From NCBI RefSeq assembly GCF_020991065.1, contig NZ_CP087710.1, forward strand, positions 2,294,001-2,358,000: a stretch of DNA of 64,000 bases. Direction: 5' to 3'. Numbering within the stretch: position 1 is the stretch's first letter; each line of letters begins with the position of its first letter. A model generated the notes under the pieces. That model worked only from the letters and a program-made list of their open reading frames with translations. It searched no databases and had not been told where the DNA came from. Made by a program: the position numbers and the translations under genes. Below are positions 8,125 to 16,710 of this stretch, one piece after another. This DNA comes from Nocardioides okcheonensis (GTDB lineage: Bacteria > Actinomycetota > Actinomycetes > Propionibacteriales > Nocardioidaceae).

Positions 8125-9190
8125 TCAGTGCTGCTCGAGGGAGAACCAGCGGCGCACCTCGACACGGCGCAGCAGCGCCACCGTGACGAGGGCCGCGACG
8201 GCCGGGACGAGGACCAGCGTCGTGCTCCCGAGCAGGGCCAGGCTGGCACCCGCGCTCAGGGCGGCCACGACCATCAGGCCGCGCCTGGCCCAGTCGCGGC
8301 GGGCCATCAAGAACCCGGCCAGGACCAGCGCGACCGAGCACCACAGGACGAACCCACCGGCGAGGGCGAGCATCATGCCGCGCACGTCGGCGGCGCTCAG
8401 CCCGGCCTCGGCGAGCTCGGGCTGCTGCTCGTCGATCAACCGCGTCACCAGGTCGGGCGAGAGGCCCACCATCGCGATCCACATCACCGACAGCGCGAGC
8501 AGGCCGCCGGCCATCACCACGGTGAGCACGAACGCGGTGACGACCGCGCCCGGGCGCAGCAGCGGGACGGGGCGCGCCAGCGGTCGCTGCGCCTGCGGCG
8601 GCTGCCAGGGCTGTGGCGGGTGCTCGCCGTAGGGCCGTCCGGCCGCGGCGAACCGACGGCCCCTGCTGCGGCGGGGCGACGGCGCGGGCCACCGCGCTCC
8701 GCGGCGTACGGGCCGGGGCGGGCTCGCGCGGCGGCGGGGGCGTCCAGCGGCCGGTGGCGAACCACTCACGCGCCGGCACCATCCACAGCATCGCCGCACC
8801 GGCGGCGACGAACGACCCGGCGATGGAGCCGGACGGCAGCCAGGCACCGGGCAGCCCGGACAGGAAGACCAGCACCGCGAAGACCGTGAGGCCGAGCCGG
8901 GCGCCCTTGTCGGGTCGCCGGACGTACCAACCGAGGATGCCGGTCGCGCACGCGCAGGCGGCGGCCACGAGCGCCAGGACCCGGACCAGGCCGGTGAGCC
9001 CGTCGGCGTCGAGGCCGAGCGAGGAGACGGGCGGCTCGGACAGCGCGGCCGTGATCGCCTCCTGCGTGTCGAGCGAGCCGAGCGCGGCGACCTGTCCCCA
9101 CGACGAGACCAGGACCACGAGCGAGGACGCGATGACCAGCCCCGAGGCCAGGGTGACCTGGGGCGGACGCGTCTTGATCGGCTCGCTCAC
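8125..9190 (-). pseudogene. Multi-pass membrane protein broken by one frameshift
   Basis: From the GTG at 9190 one frame encodes four hydrophobic helices and a Pro/Ala-rich cytoplasmic stretch down to about 8654. The matching remainder is in another frame, with PYGEHPPQPWQPPQAQR and then four more helices, ending at 8125. Removing one base at 8653 joins the frames into a 354-residue protein. Both halves look like good protein with normal codon use, so the break is either recent or a sequencing error. The function is unknown; the Pro/Gln-rich loop resembles that of the neighbouring membrane protein. Confidence 0.75.
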
Positions 9191-9349
9191 CGGGCCAGTC
9201 TCCCAAACCGCGCCCAACCGCCGCGCACCGCAGGCCCCCCGGAGGCCGCGTAGGGGGCCCGTCCCGGGGTGGGCTCAGGGTCGTCCTCAGGGCGCGACCG
9301 GGTCCGCTCCCCGATGTGGGCGGGGCGCCGGCGCCGCGAGGGTTGACCC

Positions 9350-10255
9350 ATGATCAGCGTCGAGTCCCTCACCAAGCAGTACGGCCCGTTCACGGCCGTC
9401 GACCACGTGTCCTTCACCGCGGCGACCGGCCGCGTCACCGGATTCCTCGGTCCCAACGGTGCCGGCAAGTCCACCACCATGCGCGTCATGGTCGGGCTGA
9501 CCCGTGCCACCTCCGGGACGGTCACCATCACCGGCCGCGACTACCGCGACCTGGTCAACCCGGGCCTCGAGGTCGGCGTCCTGCTCGACGCGTCCGCGCA
9601 GCACGCCGGACGCACCGGCCGCGAGATCCTCACCATCGCCCAGCAGACGATGGGCCTGCCGAGGGCCCGGGTCGCCGAGACCCTCGCCCGGGTCGGCCTC
9701 ACCGACGACGAGGCGGGCCGCCGCGTCCGCGACTACTCCCTCGGCATGCGCCAGCGCCTCGGCATCGCGACCGCCCTCATCGGCGACCCGCAGGTGCTGA
9801 TCCTCGACGAGCCCGCCAACGGCCTCGACCCGGCCGGCATCCGGTGGATGCGCGACCTGCTCCGTGGCTTCGCCGACGACGGCGGCACCGTGCTGCTGTC
9901 CTCGCACCTGCTGCACGAGATCGAGGTGATCGCCGACGACCTCGTGGTGATCGGCCAGGGCGCGATCGTCGCGCAGGGCTCGAAGTCCGAGCTGCTCGCG
10001 GCCGCCGGGACCCTCGTCCGCGCCGCCGACCCCACCCAGCACGACCGCCTCGCCCGTGCGCTGCACGAGGCCGCGGTCGTCACCACCTCGATCGACGGCG
10101 GCCTGCGGGCCGACGCCGACCCCGGGCTCGTGGGCGAGACGGCACACCGTGCCGGCGTCGTCCTGCGCGAGCTGCGCGCCGCCGACGGCGCCGGCCTGGA
10201 GGAGATGTTCCTCGAGCTCACCGCCGAGACCGCCCGCGAAGGAGCAGCAGCATGA
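9350..10255 (+). CDS. ABC transporter ATP-binding protein
   Basis: A 301-residue ATPase. Walker A GPNGAGKST is at residues 35-43, the ABC signature is in the form YSLGMRQRLGIA, and Walker B VLILDEPANGLDP is followed by the switch histidine (SSHLLHE). The C-terminal 80 residues form the extension usual in DrrA/NatA-type exporters. The stop overlaps the permease start by ATGA, so the two make one transporter. Such pairs export drugs, peptides or lipids; the cargo cannot be told here. Confidence 0.92.
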   Translation: MISVESLTKQYGPFTAVDHVSFTAATGRVTGFLGPNGAGKSTTMRVMVGLTRATSGTVTITGRDYRDLVNPGLEVGVLLDASAQHAGRTGREILTIAQQTMGLPRARVAETLARVGLTDDEAGRRVRDYSLGMRQRLGIATALIGDPQVLILDEPANGLDPAGIRWMRDLLRGFADDGGTVLLSSHLLHEIEVIADDLVVIGQGAIVAQGSKSELLAAAGTLVRAADPTQHDRLARALHEAAVVTTSIDGGLRADADPGLVGETAHRAGVVLRELRAADGAGLEEMFLELTAETAREGAAA

Positions 10256-11082
10256 CCACCACGACCCACACCCCGACGGCGGCCGCACCCGTCGCCACCC
10301 CCGCGGGCGCGGACGCCACTCCCCGCGCCGTACGCCCGATCCCGACGGCCCGCCTGGCGAAGGTCGAGCTGCGCAAGATGTTCGACACCCGGGCCGGCTT
10401 CTGGCTGATGGCCAGCGTCGGCATCGTCTCGGTGCTCGCCACGGCGGCGGTGATCCTGTGGGCCCCCGACGGCGCGATCGACCTCGAGACGTTCGCGTCC
10501 GCGATCGGGATGCCGCTCTCGGTGGTGCTGCCGATCATCGCGATCATGTCCGTGACCGGGGAGTACAGCCAGCGCACCGGCCTCACGACCTACACCCTCG
10601 TGCCGTGGCGCGGGCGCGTGATCACCGCCAAGCTGCTGGTCACGCTGGGCATCGGCGTCGCCTCGATGTTCCTCGCGCTCGCCATCGGCGCGGTCGGCAA
10701 CCTCGTCGGGGCGGCGATCACCGGGATCGACCCGGTGTGGAGCGTCACCGTGACCGAGTTCGCCAACATCGTGCTGGCCAACGTGCTCGGCATGCTGATG
10801 GGCTTCATGCTCGGTGTGCTCTTCCGCTCCACCCCGGGCGCGATCGTCGGCTACTTCGTCTACTCCCTCGTGCTGCCGATCGCCTTCGGCACCCTCGCGG
10901 CGCTCCAGTCCTGGTTCGCCGACCTGCAGCCGTGGGTGGACGTGCAGTTCGCCATCACCCGGCTCTTCGACCAGTCGATGACCACCGAGTACTGGCAGCA
11001 GCTCGGCGTCACCACGCTGGTCTGGCTCTGGATCCCGCTGGCCCTCGGGCTGCGCGCGGTCCTGCGCGCCGAGGTCAAGTAG
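10252..11082 (+). CDS. ABC transporter permease
   Basis: A 276-residue membrane subunit with an Ala/Thr/Pro-rich N-terminal tail of about 30 residues, a short VELRKMFDTRAGFW motif typical of ABC-2 permeases, and six hydrophobic segments. It starts inside the stop codon of the ATPase gene (ATGA), which fixes the start and shows translational coupling. Together they form a two-gene exporter. A perfect 30-base palindrome lies 34 bases after the stop and may end the transcript. Confidence 0.88.
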   Translation: MTTTTHTPTAAAPVATPAGADATPRAVRPIPTARLAKVELRKMFDTRAGFWLMASVGIVSVLATAAVILWAPDGAIDLETFASAIGMPLSVVLPIIAIMSVTGEYSQRTGLTTYTLVPWRGRVITAKLLVTLGIGVASMFLALAIGAVGNLVGAAITGIDPVWSVTVTEFANIVLANVLGMLMGFMLGVLFRSTPGAIVGYFVYSLVLPIAFGTLAALQSWFADLQPWVDVQFAITRLFDQSMTTEYWQQLGVTTLVWLWIPLALGLRAVLRAEVK

Positions 11083-11116
11083 CCCACGCTGCCTCGGCCG
11101 CTTGCCGCCCTCGGCC

Positions 11117-11146
11117 CGAGAGTCCCCGGATATCCGGGGACTCTCG
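11117..11146. terminator. Perfect 30-base palindrome after the ABC transporter genes
   Basis: The 30 bases at 11117-11146 equal their own reverse complement, with no loop, and a GC-rich stem of 15 bp is possible. A second, smaller hairpin (GCACCC...GGGTGC region, about 11153-11172) follows at once. It sits between two plus-strand genes, so it could stop transcription of the transporter genes. No T-run follows. Confidence 0.5.
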
Positions 11147-11247
11147 TGCTGTGCACCCGAGACCCGGGGTGCGAAGCACGAGCTCCGGGTGCGAAGCCCC
11201 GCCCGCGGGTGCGCGCCGGCCCGCCGCCGGTCTGACAGGGTGGCGCC

Positions 11248-11799
11248 ATGCACCCGGACGCCTGGCTGGTCGTCGTCGACCCGCAGCGGATCTTCGCCGA
11301 CCCGGTGAGCCCGTGGGGCTCGCCGATGTTCGCCGACATCGTCGAGCCCGTACGCCGTCTCGCCGCCGCGGCGGGCGAGCGCACCGTCGTCACCCGCTGG
11401 GTGCCCGCAGCCGACCCGCAGGGGAGCTGGCGGTCCTACCTCGACGCGTGGCCGTTCGCCGACGTCGCGGCCGACGACCCGCTGCTCGACCTGGTCCCCG
11501 ACGCGGCGGACCTCGGGCGGCACGTCGTCTCGCTGCCGACCTTCGGCAAGTGGGGCCCCGACCTGGAGGCGGTCACCGGGCCGACGCCCCACCTCGTCCT
11601 CACCGGGGTCGCCACCGACTGCTGCGTGGTCTCCACCGCGCTCGCCGCCGCCGACGCCGGGGCCACCGTCACGGTCGTGACCGACGCGTGCGCCGGGTCG
11701 TCGCCGCAGAACCAGCGGGCGGCGCTCGACGTGATGGCGCTCTACCCGCCGCAGATCACCCTCGCGACGACGGCGGACCTGCTCGGGCCGGTCGCGTGA
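11248..11799 (+). CDS. Cysteine hydrolase of the isochorismatase family
   Basis: A 183-residue hydrolase. The family triad can be read as D11 in VVVDPQRIF, a lysine in TFGKWG, and a nucleophilic cysteine in TGVATDCCVVST. Members hydrolyse amides such as nicotinamide, N-carbamoyl compounds, or isochorismate. It overlaps the next gene, a PfkB sugar or nucleoside kinase, by GTGA. A hydrolase paired with a kinase hints at nucleoside or cofactor salvage, but that is inference. CAGGGT stands 6 nt before the ATG. Confidence 0.82.
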   Translation: MHPDAWLVVVDPQRIFADPVSPWGSPMFADIVEPVRRLAAAAGERTVVTRWVPAADPQGSWRSYLDAWPFADVAADDPLLDLVPDAADLGRHVVSLPTFGKWGPDLEAVTGPTPHLVLTGVATDCCVVSTALAAADAGATVTVVTDACAGSSPQNQRAALDVMALYPPQITLATTADLLGPVA

Positions 11800-12752
11800 G
11801 CCGCGTCGTCCACACCGGCCAGGCGCTGGTCGACGTCGTCGTCGAGGTGCCCGACCTGCCCGTGCGCGGCCAGAACGTGATGGCGTCCTCGGCGACCGAC
11901 TACGCCGGTGGCGCGGTCACCGTCCTGCTCGCGGCGGCCCGGTTCGACGCCGAGTGCGTCCACGCCGGCGCCATCGGCACCGGACCCCACGGCGACCTGA
12001 TCCGGGCCTCCCTCGACCGCGAGGGGATCCACGCCTCCGCCCCGGCCGTGCCCGACCTCGACACGGGCATCTGCGTGGTGATGGTCGAGCCCAGCGCCGA
12101 GCGCACCTTCGTCACCACCCTCGGCGCGGAGCGGCACATCACCGAGGAGTCGCTCGCCACGTCCGACCCCCGGCCGGGCGACCTGGTTTGCGTCACCGGC
12201 TTCTCGCTCGCGCTCGACCGCACCCGCGACCCCCTGCTCGCCTGGCTCCCGACCCTCCACCCCGACGTCGTCGTGGTCCTCGACCCCGGCGCGGCCTTCG
12301 CCACCCTGCCCGAGGAGGTGCGGGCGGCGATGCTCGAGGTCACCGACGTGTGGTCGAGCAACGCCGAGGAGGCCGAGGACCTGCTCCGCGAGGTCGGCCA
12401 GGACGCTCCCGCCGACCTCGCCGACCTCACCACGGCGATCGCCCCGCTGCTGCGCGGCGACGCGGTCGCGATCGTCCGCGACGGCCCGCAGGGCTGCGCC
12501 GTCCACACCGCGGAGGGGACGACGTACGTCCCGGGGTTCCCGCAGCCGCCGGTCGACACCAACGGCGCGGGCGACACCCACACCGGCGCGCTGCTCGCGG
12601 AGTTCGCCGCCGGCACGGGCTGGGTGGAGGGCTGCCGGCGCGCCAACGCGGCCGCAGCGATCAAGGTGACCCGTCGCGGGACGCAGTCGGCGCCCACGGC
12701 GGCCGAGGTCGACGACTTCCTGGCCTCGCTGCCCGAGGCCCCGTCCATCTAG
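11796..12752 (+). CDS. PfkB-family carbohydrate or nucleoside kinase
   Basis: A 318-residue kinase of the ribokinase/PfkB fold. The N-terminal substrate region includes DYAGGAVTVLLAAARF, and the second signature DTNGAGDTHTGALLAEF carries the catalytic aspartate and anion hole. The substrate may be a ribose, fructose phosphate or nucleoside. The GTG start overlaps the stop of the hydrolase gene, so the pair is translated together. A 64-base hairpin follows the stop. Confidence 0.85.
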   Translation: MSRVVHTGQALVDVVVEVPDLPVRGQNVMASSATDYAGGAVTVLLAAARFDAECVHAGAIGTGPHGDLIRASLDREGIHASAPAVPDLDTGICVVMVEPSAERTFVTTLGAERHITEESLATSDPRPGDLVCVTGFSLALDRTRDPLLAWLPTLHPDVVVVLDPGAAFATLPEEVRAAMLEVTDVWSSNAEEAEDLLREVGQDAPADLADLTTAIAPLLRGDAVAIVRDGPQGCAVHTAEGTTYVPGFPQPPVDTNGAGDTHTGALLAEFAAGTGWVEGCRRANAAAAIKVTRRGTQSAPTAAEVDDFLASLPEAPSI

Positions 12753-12765
12753 GACCAGCGCCCCC

Positions 12766-12829
12766 GGTATCTGGGGACGTTCTGGTGGGCGAAACGGCGA
12801 TCTGACCCACCAGATCGTCCGCAGATACC
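12766..12829. repeat. Long imperfect hairpin (24-bp arms)
   Basis: Arms at 12766-12789 and 12806-12829 pair at 22 of 24 positions around a 16-base loop. The element lies between the ends of two converging genes. It may be a two-way terminator or a palindromic repeat of the kind seen at several other gene ends in this window. Confidence 0.6.
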
Positions 12830-12861
12830 CGAGGCAGGCAGGCGGGCGGGCGGGCTGGTGC

Positions 12862-13353
12862 CTAGAGCTCGACGGTCTCGTTCGTCGCGGGGAACTTGTC
12901 GGGGTCACCCGTGGCGGCGGCGCGCGCGAGGCCGATCAGCCGGACCACCTTGCTCGACGAGCTCTCCCAGTACTCCGCGGAGTCGGCGTGCACCTTGATC
13001 AGCGCCAGCCCCGGCGTCTCGAGGCCGTCGGGGAACCAGGCCTTCAGCATCGGCGACCACAGCTCCTCGGCCTTCTGCCGGTCGTGCACCACCTCCGCGC
13101 GGCCCGACACCGAGGTCCAGGCGCTCTGCTTCTGGTCGGAGAAGCCGACGTTGACCTGGTCGTGCTCGGCGATCTGCCGCGCCTTGTCGGAGTCGTCGTA
13201 GGTGAAGAACCACAGGTCGCCGTCGAACTCGGCCTCCTGCAGCCCCATCGGACGGCTCACGTGCCGGCCGTCGGACGTCATCGTCGTCATCATGCAGATC
13301 CGTGCGTCGTCCACCAGCTCGGCGACCTTCGCTGCTCCCTCGTCGTGCGCCAC
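12862..13353 (-). CDS. Pyridoxamine 5'-phosphate oxidase-fold general stress protein
   Basis: A 163-residue split-barrel flavin-binding type protein. KVAELVDDARICMMTT begins the fold, then SRPMGLQEAEFDGDLWFFTYDDSDKARQI and NVGFSDQKQSAWTSVSGRAEVV follow as in the general stress protein 26 group. These bind FMN or F420 and may reduce or sense small molecules, but the substrate is unknown. The GTG at 13353 is chosen because AGGAGG lies 6 bases upstream; the longer open frame above it is not protein-like. Confidence 0.88.
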   Translation of the reverse strand: MAHDEGAAKVAELVDDARICMMTTMTSDGRHVSRPMGLQEAEFDGDLWFFTYDDSDKARQIAEHDQVNVGFSDQKQSAWTSVSGRAEVVHDRQKAEELWSPMLKAWFPDGLETPGLALIKVHADSAEYWESSSSKVVRLIGLARAAATGDPDKFPATNETVEL

Positions 13354-13487
13354 GTTCGTCCTCCTGTGTGTCGGGGTGCGGGATGCGGTCCCGTACCCCA
13401 CGGGGCCTGCGCCATTCGGCGGCTCAGCGGACGAGGCAGGGGCGCTCGGGGTCGAAGGCCCAGCCGGGCCCGCAGTACGTTGCCGCC

Positions 13488-14297
13488 ATGACCCCAGACG
13501 TCCTGCTCGTCGGCGCCGGCGACCTCGGCGCGGCCGTCGGGCTGCGGCTCGCAGACCTCGGCCACGACGTGCTCGCGCTGCGCCGCAACGCCGCTGCCGT
13601 GCCGGCACCGCTGGTCGGGCGGTCGGTCGACCTGACCCGCGACGCGCCCGACCTGGCCGGCGTACGCCCCCGCCTCGTCGTCGTCGCGCTGACCGCGCGG
13701 CCGCGCACCGAGGAGGCCTACCGGGCGGTCTACGTCGACGGCATGGCGCGCGCGCTCGACGCGCTCGAGGTCGCCCCCGAACGGGCGGTGCTGGTGTCGT
13801 CGACCGCGGTGCACCCGAGCGGCGACCGCCCCGACCTCGAGGACGAGAGCGTCTCCGCCGCCCCGTCGGACGGGCCGGGACGGATGCTGCTCGCGGCCGA
13901 GGAGGCGTTCCACGCGCGTCTCCCGCACGGGACGGTGCTGCGGCTGTCGGGCCTCTACGGCGGCGACAGCACGCGCCTGGTCGACCAGGTCCGCGAGGGC
14001 CGGGTCACCGACCCCCACCGCTGGACCAACCGGATCCACCGCACCGATGCCGCCACCGCGGTGGTGCACCTGCTGACGATGCCGGCCACACCGGAGCCGC
14101 TCTACCTCGGCACCGACGACGAGCCCGCGCAGATGGGCGACGTGGCGGCCTTCCTCGCGGCACGCCTCGAGGCGCCCGCTCCCCCGCCGGCCGACCCCGC
14201 GCAGGGCCACGGCAAGCGCCTGTCGAACGCGCGGCTGCGCGCCACCGGCTGGGCGCCGACCCTGCCGACCTTCCGGGAGGGCTACGCCGGGGTCTGA
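13488..14297 (+). CDS. NAD(P)-dependent epimerase/dehydratase-like protein
   Basis: A 269-residue Rossmann protein. VLLVGAGDLGAAVGLRLADLGHDV at the N-terminus is the nucleotide-binding turn (GxGxxG). VLVSSTAVHPSGD and the later RLSGLYGGDSTR resemble the catalytic region of extended short-chain dehydrogenases, although the YxxxK pair is not clear. Members of this group act on nucleotide sugars or other small molecules; I cannot choose. TACGTT lies 6 nt before the ATG, in keeping with a leaderless promoter. Confidence 0.78.
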   Translation: MTPDVLLVGAGDLGAAVGLRLADLGHDVLALRRNAAAVPAPLVGRSVDLTRDAPDLAGVRPRLVVVALTARPRTEEAYRAVYVDGMARALDALEVAPERAVLVSSTAVHPSGDRPDLEDESVSAAPSDGPGRMLLAAEEAFHARLPHGTVLRLSGLYGGDSTRLVDQVREGRVTDPHRWTNRIHRTDAATAVVHLLTMPATPEPLYLGTDDEPAQMGDVAAFLAARLEAPAPPPADPAQGHGKRLSNARLRATGWAPTLPTFREGYAGV

Positions 14298-14353
14298 CCC
14301 GGTCCCCGATCCTGGTGATGGACGCGACGGCACCCGGGGCTCGACACTGGGGC

Positions 14354-14782
14354 ATGGCCGTCCTCGACTCCCCGGCGCTCGGAGCGCCGACCACGCGCAC
14401 GCCGCGCGCCGCCTGGGTCGCCCTCGCCCTCGCCCTGGTCGGGGCGACGTCGTACGTCGTCGCGCTGGTCCTGCCCTACTACGCCGCCTCCCTCGACCAG
14501 CGACCCGCGGGCGAGCCCCTCTACGAGCACGAGCTCTCCGGGCTCTGGCCCTACGACTCTCCGTTCGGCGGCGCGGTCGGCCTGCTGGCGATGTGGGCGC
14601 TGGCGGTCGCGCCGTTCGCCGCCGTCGCCGTCGCCGCGTGGTCCGTGCACCGCCTCTGGACGACGCGCGCCGTGGCCGGCGCCCGCGCCGTGACCGTCGC
14701 CGCCCTCGTCGTCTCGGTCGCCACCGTCGGCTGGACCCTCACCCCGCTGCACGCCGAGCTGGTGGTCTGGCTGCTGGACTGA
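14354..14782 (+). CDS. Small three-helix membrane protein of unknown function
   Basis: A 142-residue protein with three clear hydrophobic helices (about residues 20-42, 72-95 and 108-130) and a polar loop between the first two (SLDQRPAGEPLYEHELSG). I do not recognise a family. The ATG at 14354 is the most likely start; a frame extension to about 14315 would add a hydrophilic tail. It ends 12 bases before the converging monooxygenase gene. Confidence 0.6.
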   Translation: MAVLDSPALGAPTTRTPRAAWVALALALVGATSYVVALVLPYYAASLDQRPAGEPLYEHELSGLWPYDSPFGGAVGLLAMWALAVAPFAAVAVAAWSVHRLWTTRAVAGARAVTVAALVVSVATVGWTLTPLHAELVVWLLD

Positions 14783-14794
14783 CGAGCGCCGACG

Positions 14795-16177
14795 TCAGCC
14801 CGTCGCCGCCAGCCGCTCGAGCGCGGCCAGGCCCGGGGCCGTCGCGGCGGCGAGCCGCTCGCGGACGGCGTCGAGCGCGGGCGAGCCGGGGTGCTCGGGC
14901 GGGATCCGGGCCGGGTTGAGCGCGACGCCGTGCGCCCACGCCGCGATGTCCGGCTCCGCCCCGAAGGCCTGCGCCGCGCGGGTGCCGCGGACGTTCATGT
15001 CGGCCCACTGCGCCAGCGAGTTGCCGTAGCGCGAGGGCGGGCACAGCCGGTTCTTCTCCGCGTCGTCGGCGCGGGTCGCCTCGACGTAGCCGGTCAGCGC
15101 TGCGCCGAAGCACGGGAACCCGGCGCGCACCGGCTGGAGGGTGATCGTCACGGGACTCCAGACCGGGACCAGCGGCGGGTTCCGCAGCGCGTCGGCGGCG
15201 CAGTGCACCACGACGGCGTCGTCGGCGACCCGGACGACCGTGCCGTCGGCGAAGACCAGCCGGCCGCGCTCGACGGCCGCGAGGTGCCCGTGGCGCACGA
15301 CGTCCTCGACGGTGCGCAGCAGCGCGAGCTCCCACTCGCCGAGCGTCGGGGCCTTGGCCATCGTCGGCGTCACGGTCCGGTCGATGCGCAGCATCACGCC
15401 GGCGTCCTCGAGCCGCAGGAACACCTCGTCGAGGGTCCGCGACGCCGCGGCGGCCTCGAAGATCTCCGCGGGCACCCCGAGGAACACCTCCGGGTCGGGC
15501 TGGATGAGCGCGCGGTTGAGCATCCAGGGGTCGCGCGGGCGGACCCAGCAGATGGCGTCGGGGTCGACCCCGCGGCCCAGCAGCCACACGCAGGCGTCGG
15601 TGGCGGTCTTGCCCGAGCCGACGACGACGTACTGGCTGGGCGCCTCCTCCAGCCGCACCAGGTCGTTGACGGGGAGCACGCGGGCGCCCTCGCCGACCGC
15701 GAAGGGCGGCGGCGTCTCCACGGGGATGCCGGGCGCGAGGTAGCGCCCGTCGACGAGGCGGCAGGAGTCGGGCACCTCGACACGCCGCCCGGAGACGCGG
15801 GAGACGACCTCGCGCCCGACCACGTCGGCGTTCGTCAGCACCTCCACGCGGCCGGTGTCCTGGAGCCGCTGCGCCACCGCGGCGTAGTAGGCGACGACCT
15901 CGGGCTGCGCGGCCCGGATCTGCAGTCCCGCCTCGGGGCCGCTCTCCTGGAGCCGACCACCGCCGAGCAGCGTCGACGGCACGCCGTAGAAGCAGGACGC
16001 CTGGTGCAGCCGGACGAACGGGTACGCCTCGAGCCAGTGGCCGCCGACGCCGTGGCGTCGGTCCACCAGCGCCACCCGCGCGTCGGAGTGGTCGACCAGC
16101 GCGTCGGCGAAGGCCATCCCCATCGCGCCCGCTCCGACCACGAGGTAGTCCACGTCCAGCTTGTCCGTCACGGGCAC
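14795..16177 (-). CDS. FAD/NAD(P)-binding flavin-containing monooxygenase-like protein
   Basis: A 460-residue flavoprotein. YLVVGAGAMGMAFADALVDHS near the N-terminus is the FAD dinucleotide-binding motif, ending in the acidic residue of the second strand. YVVVGSGKTATDACVWLLGRG at about residue 190 is the second, NAD(P)-binding motif. This two-Rossmann layout fits flavin-dependent monooxygenases and related oxidoreductases. The substrate is unknown. The GTG at 16177 is one of two nearby choices; the other is six bases downstream. Confidence 0.8.
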   Translation of the reverse strand: MPVTDKLDVDYLVVGAGAMGMAFADALVDHSDARVALVDRRHGVGGHWLEAYPFVRLHQASCFYGVPSTLLGGGRLQESGPEAGLQIRAAQPEVVAYYAAVAQRLQDTGRVEVLTNADVVGREVVSRVSGRRVEVPDSCRLVDGRYLAPGIPVETPPPFAVGEGARVLPVNDLVRLEEAPSQYVVVGSGKTATDACVWLLGRGVDPDAICWVRPRDPWMLNRALIQPDPEVFLGVPAEIFEAAAASRTLDEVFLRLEDAGVMLRIDRTVTPTMAKAPTLGEWELALLRTVEDVVRHGHLAAVERGRLVFADGTVVRVADDAVVVHCAADALRNPPLVPVWSPVTITLQPVRAGFPCFGAALTGYVEATRADDAEKNRLCPPSRYGNSLAQWADMNVRGTRAAQAFGAEPDIAAWAHGVALNPARIPPEHPGSPALDAVRERLAAATAPGLAALERLAATG

Positions 16178-16248
16178 ACGGTTTCACTGCACGCACCCGG
16201 CGTCCACGTCGACACACATCGGAAACACCTGCACCGCACCATGGGACG

Positions 16249-16710
16249 GTGCAGATCTCCCGTGCCGACTTCGCCGATCCCCGCCTCGCGGCCTTCCTGC
16301 AGGCGCACCTCGACGACATGGAGCCCACCGCACCTCCCGAGAGCCGGCACGCGCTCGACCTCACCGCGCTGCGCGGCCCGGGCGTACGCCTGTGGGTGGC
16401 CACCGACGCCGACGCGCTCGTGGGCACCGCGGCGCTCGCCGCCCTCGAGCCGCGCCACGAGGAGCTCAAGAGCATGCGGACCGAGCCCCGCGTGCGCGGG
16501 CGCGGCGTCGCCTCGCGGCTGCTCGACCACGTGCTGGCCGACGCGCGCTCGCGCGGCGTCGAGCGGATCTCGCTGGAGACCGGGAGCATGGCGTTCTTCG
16601 CGCCGGCGAGGGCGTTCTACGCCGGGGCGGGGTTCGTGCCGTGCGGCCCGTTCGGCTCCTACGTCGACGACCCGAACAGCACCTTCATGACGCGGGAGCT
16701 GGCTCCGTGA
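16249..16710 (+). CDS. GNAT-family N-acetyltransferase
   Basis: A 153-residue acetyltransferase. MRTEPRVRGRGVASRLLDHVL is motif A with the R-G-R-G-V-A pyrophosphate loop for acetyl-CoA, followed by SLETGSMAFFAPARAFYAGAGF (motif B). The acceptor is unknown. The GTG start at 16249 is taken as the first codon that gives a complete N-terminal strand. Its 3' end overlaps the converging histidine kinase gene by 26 bases, so the two messages would be antisense there. Confidence 0.88.
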   Translation: MQISRADFADPRLAAFLQAHLDDMEPTAPPESRHALDLTALRGPGVRLWVATDADALVGTAALAALEPRHEELKSMRTEPRVRGRGVASRLLDHVLADARSRGVERISLETGSMAFFAPARAFYAGAGFVPCGPFGSYVDDPNSTFMTRELAP

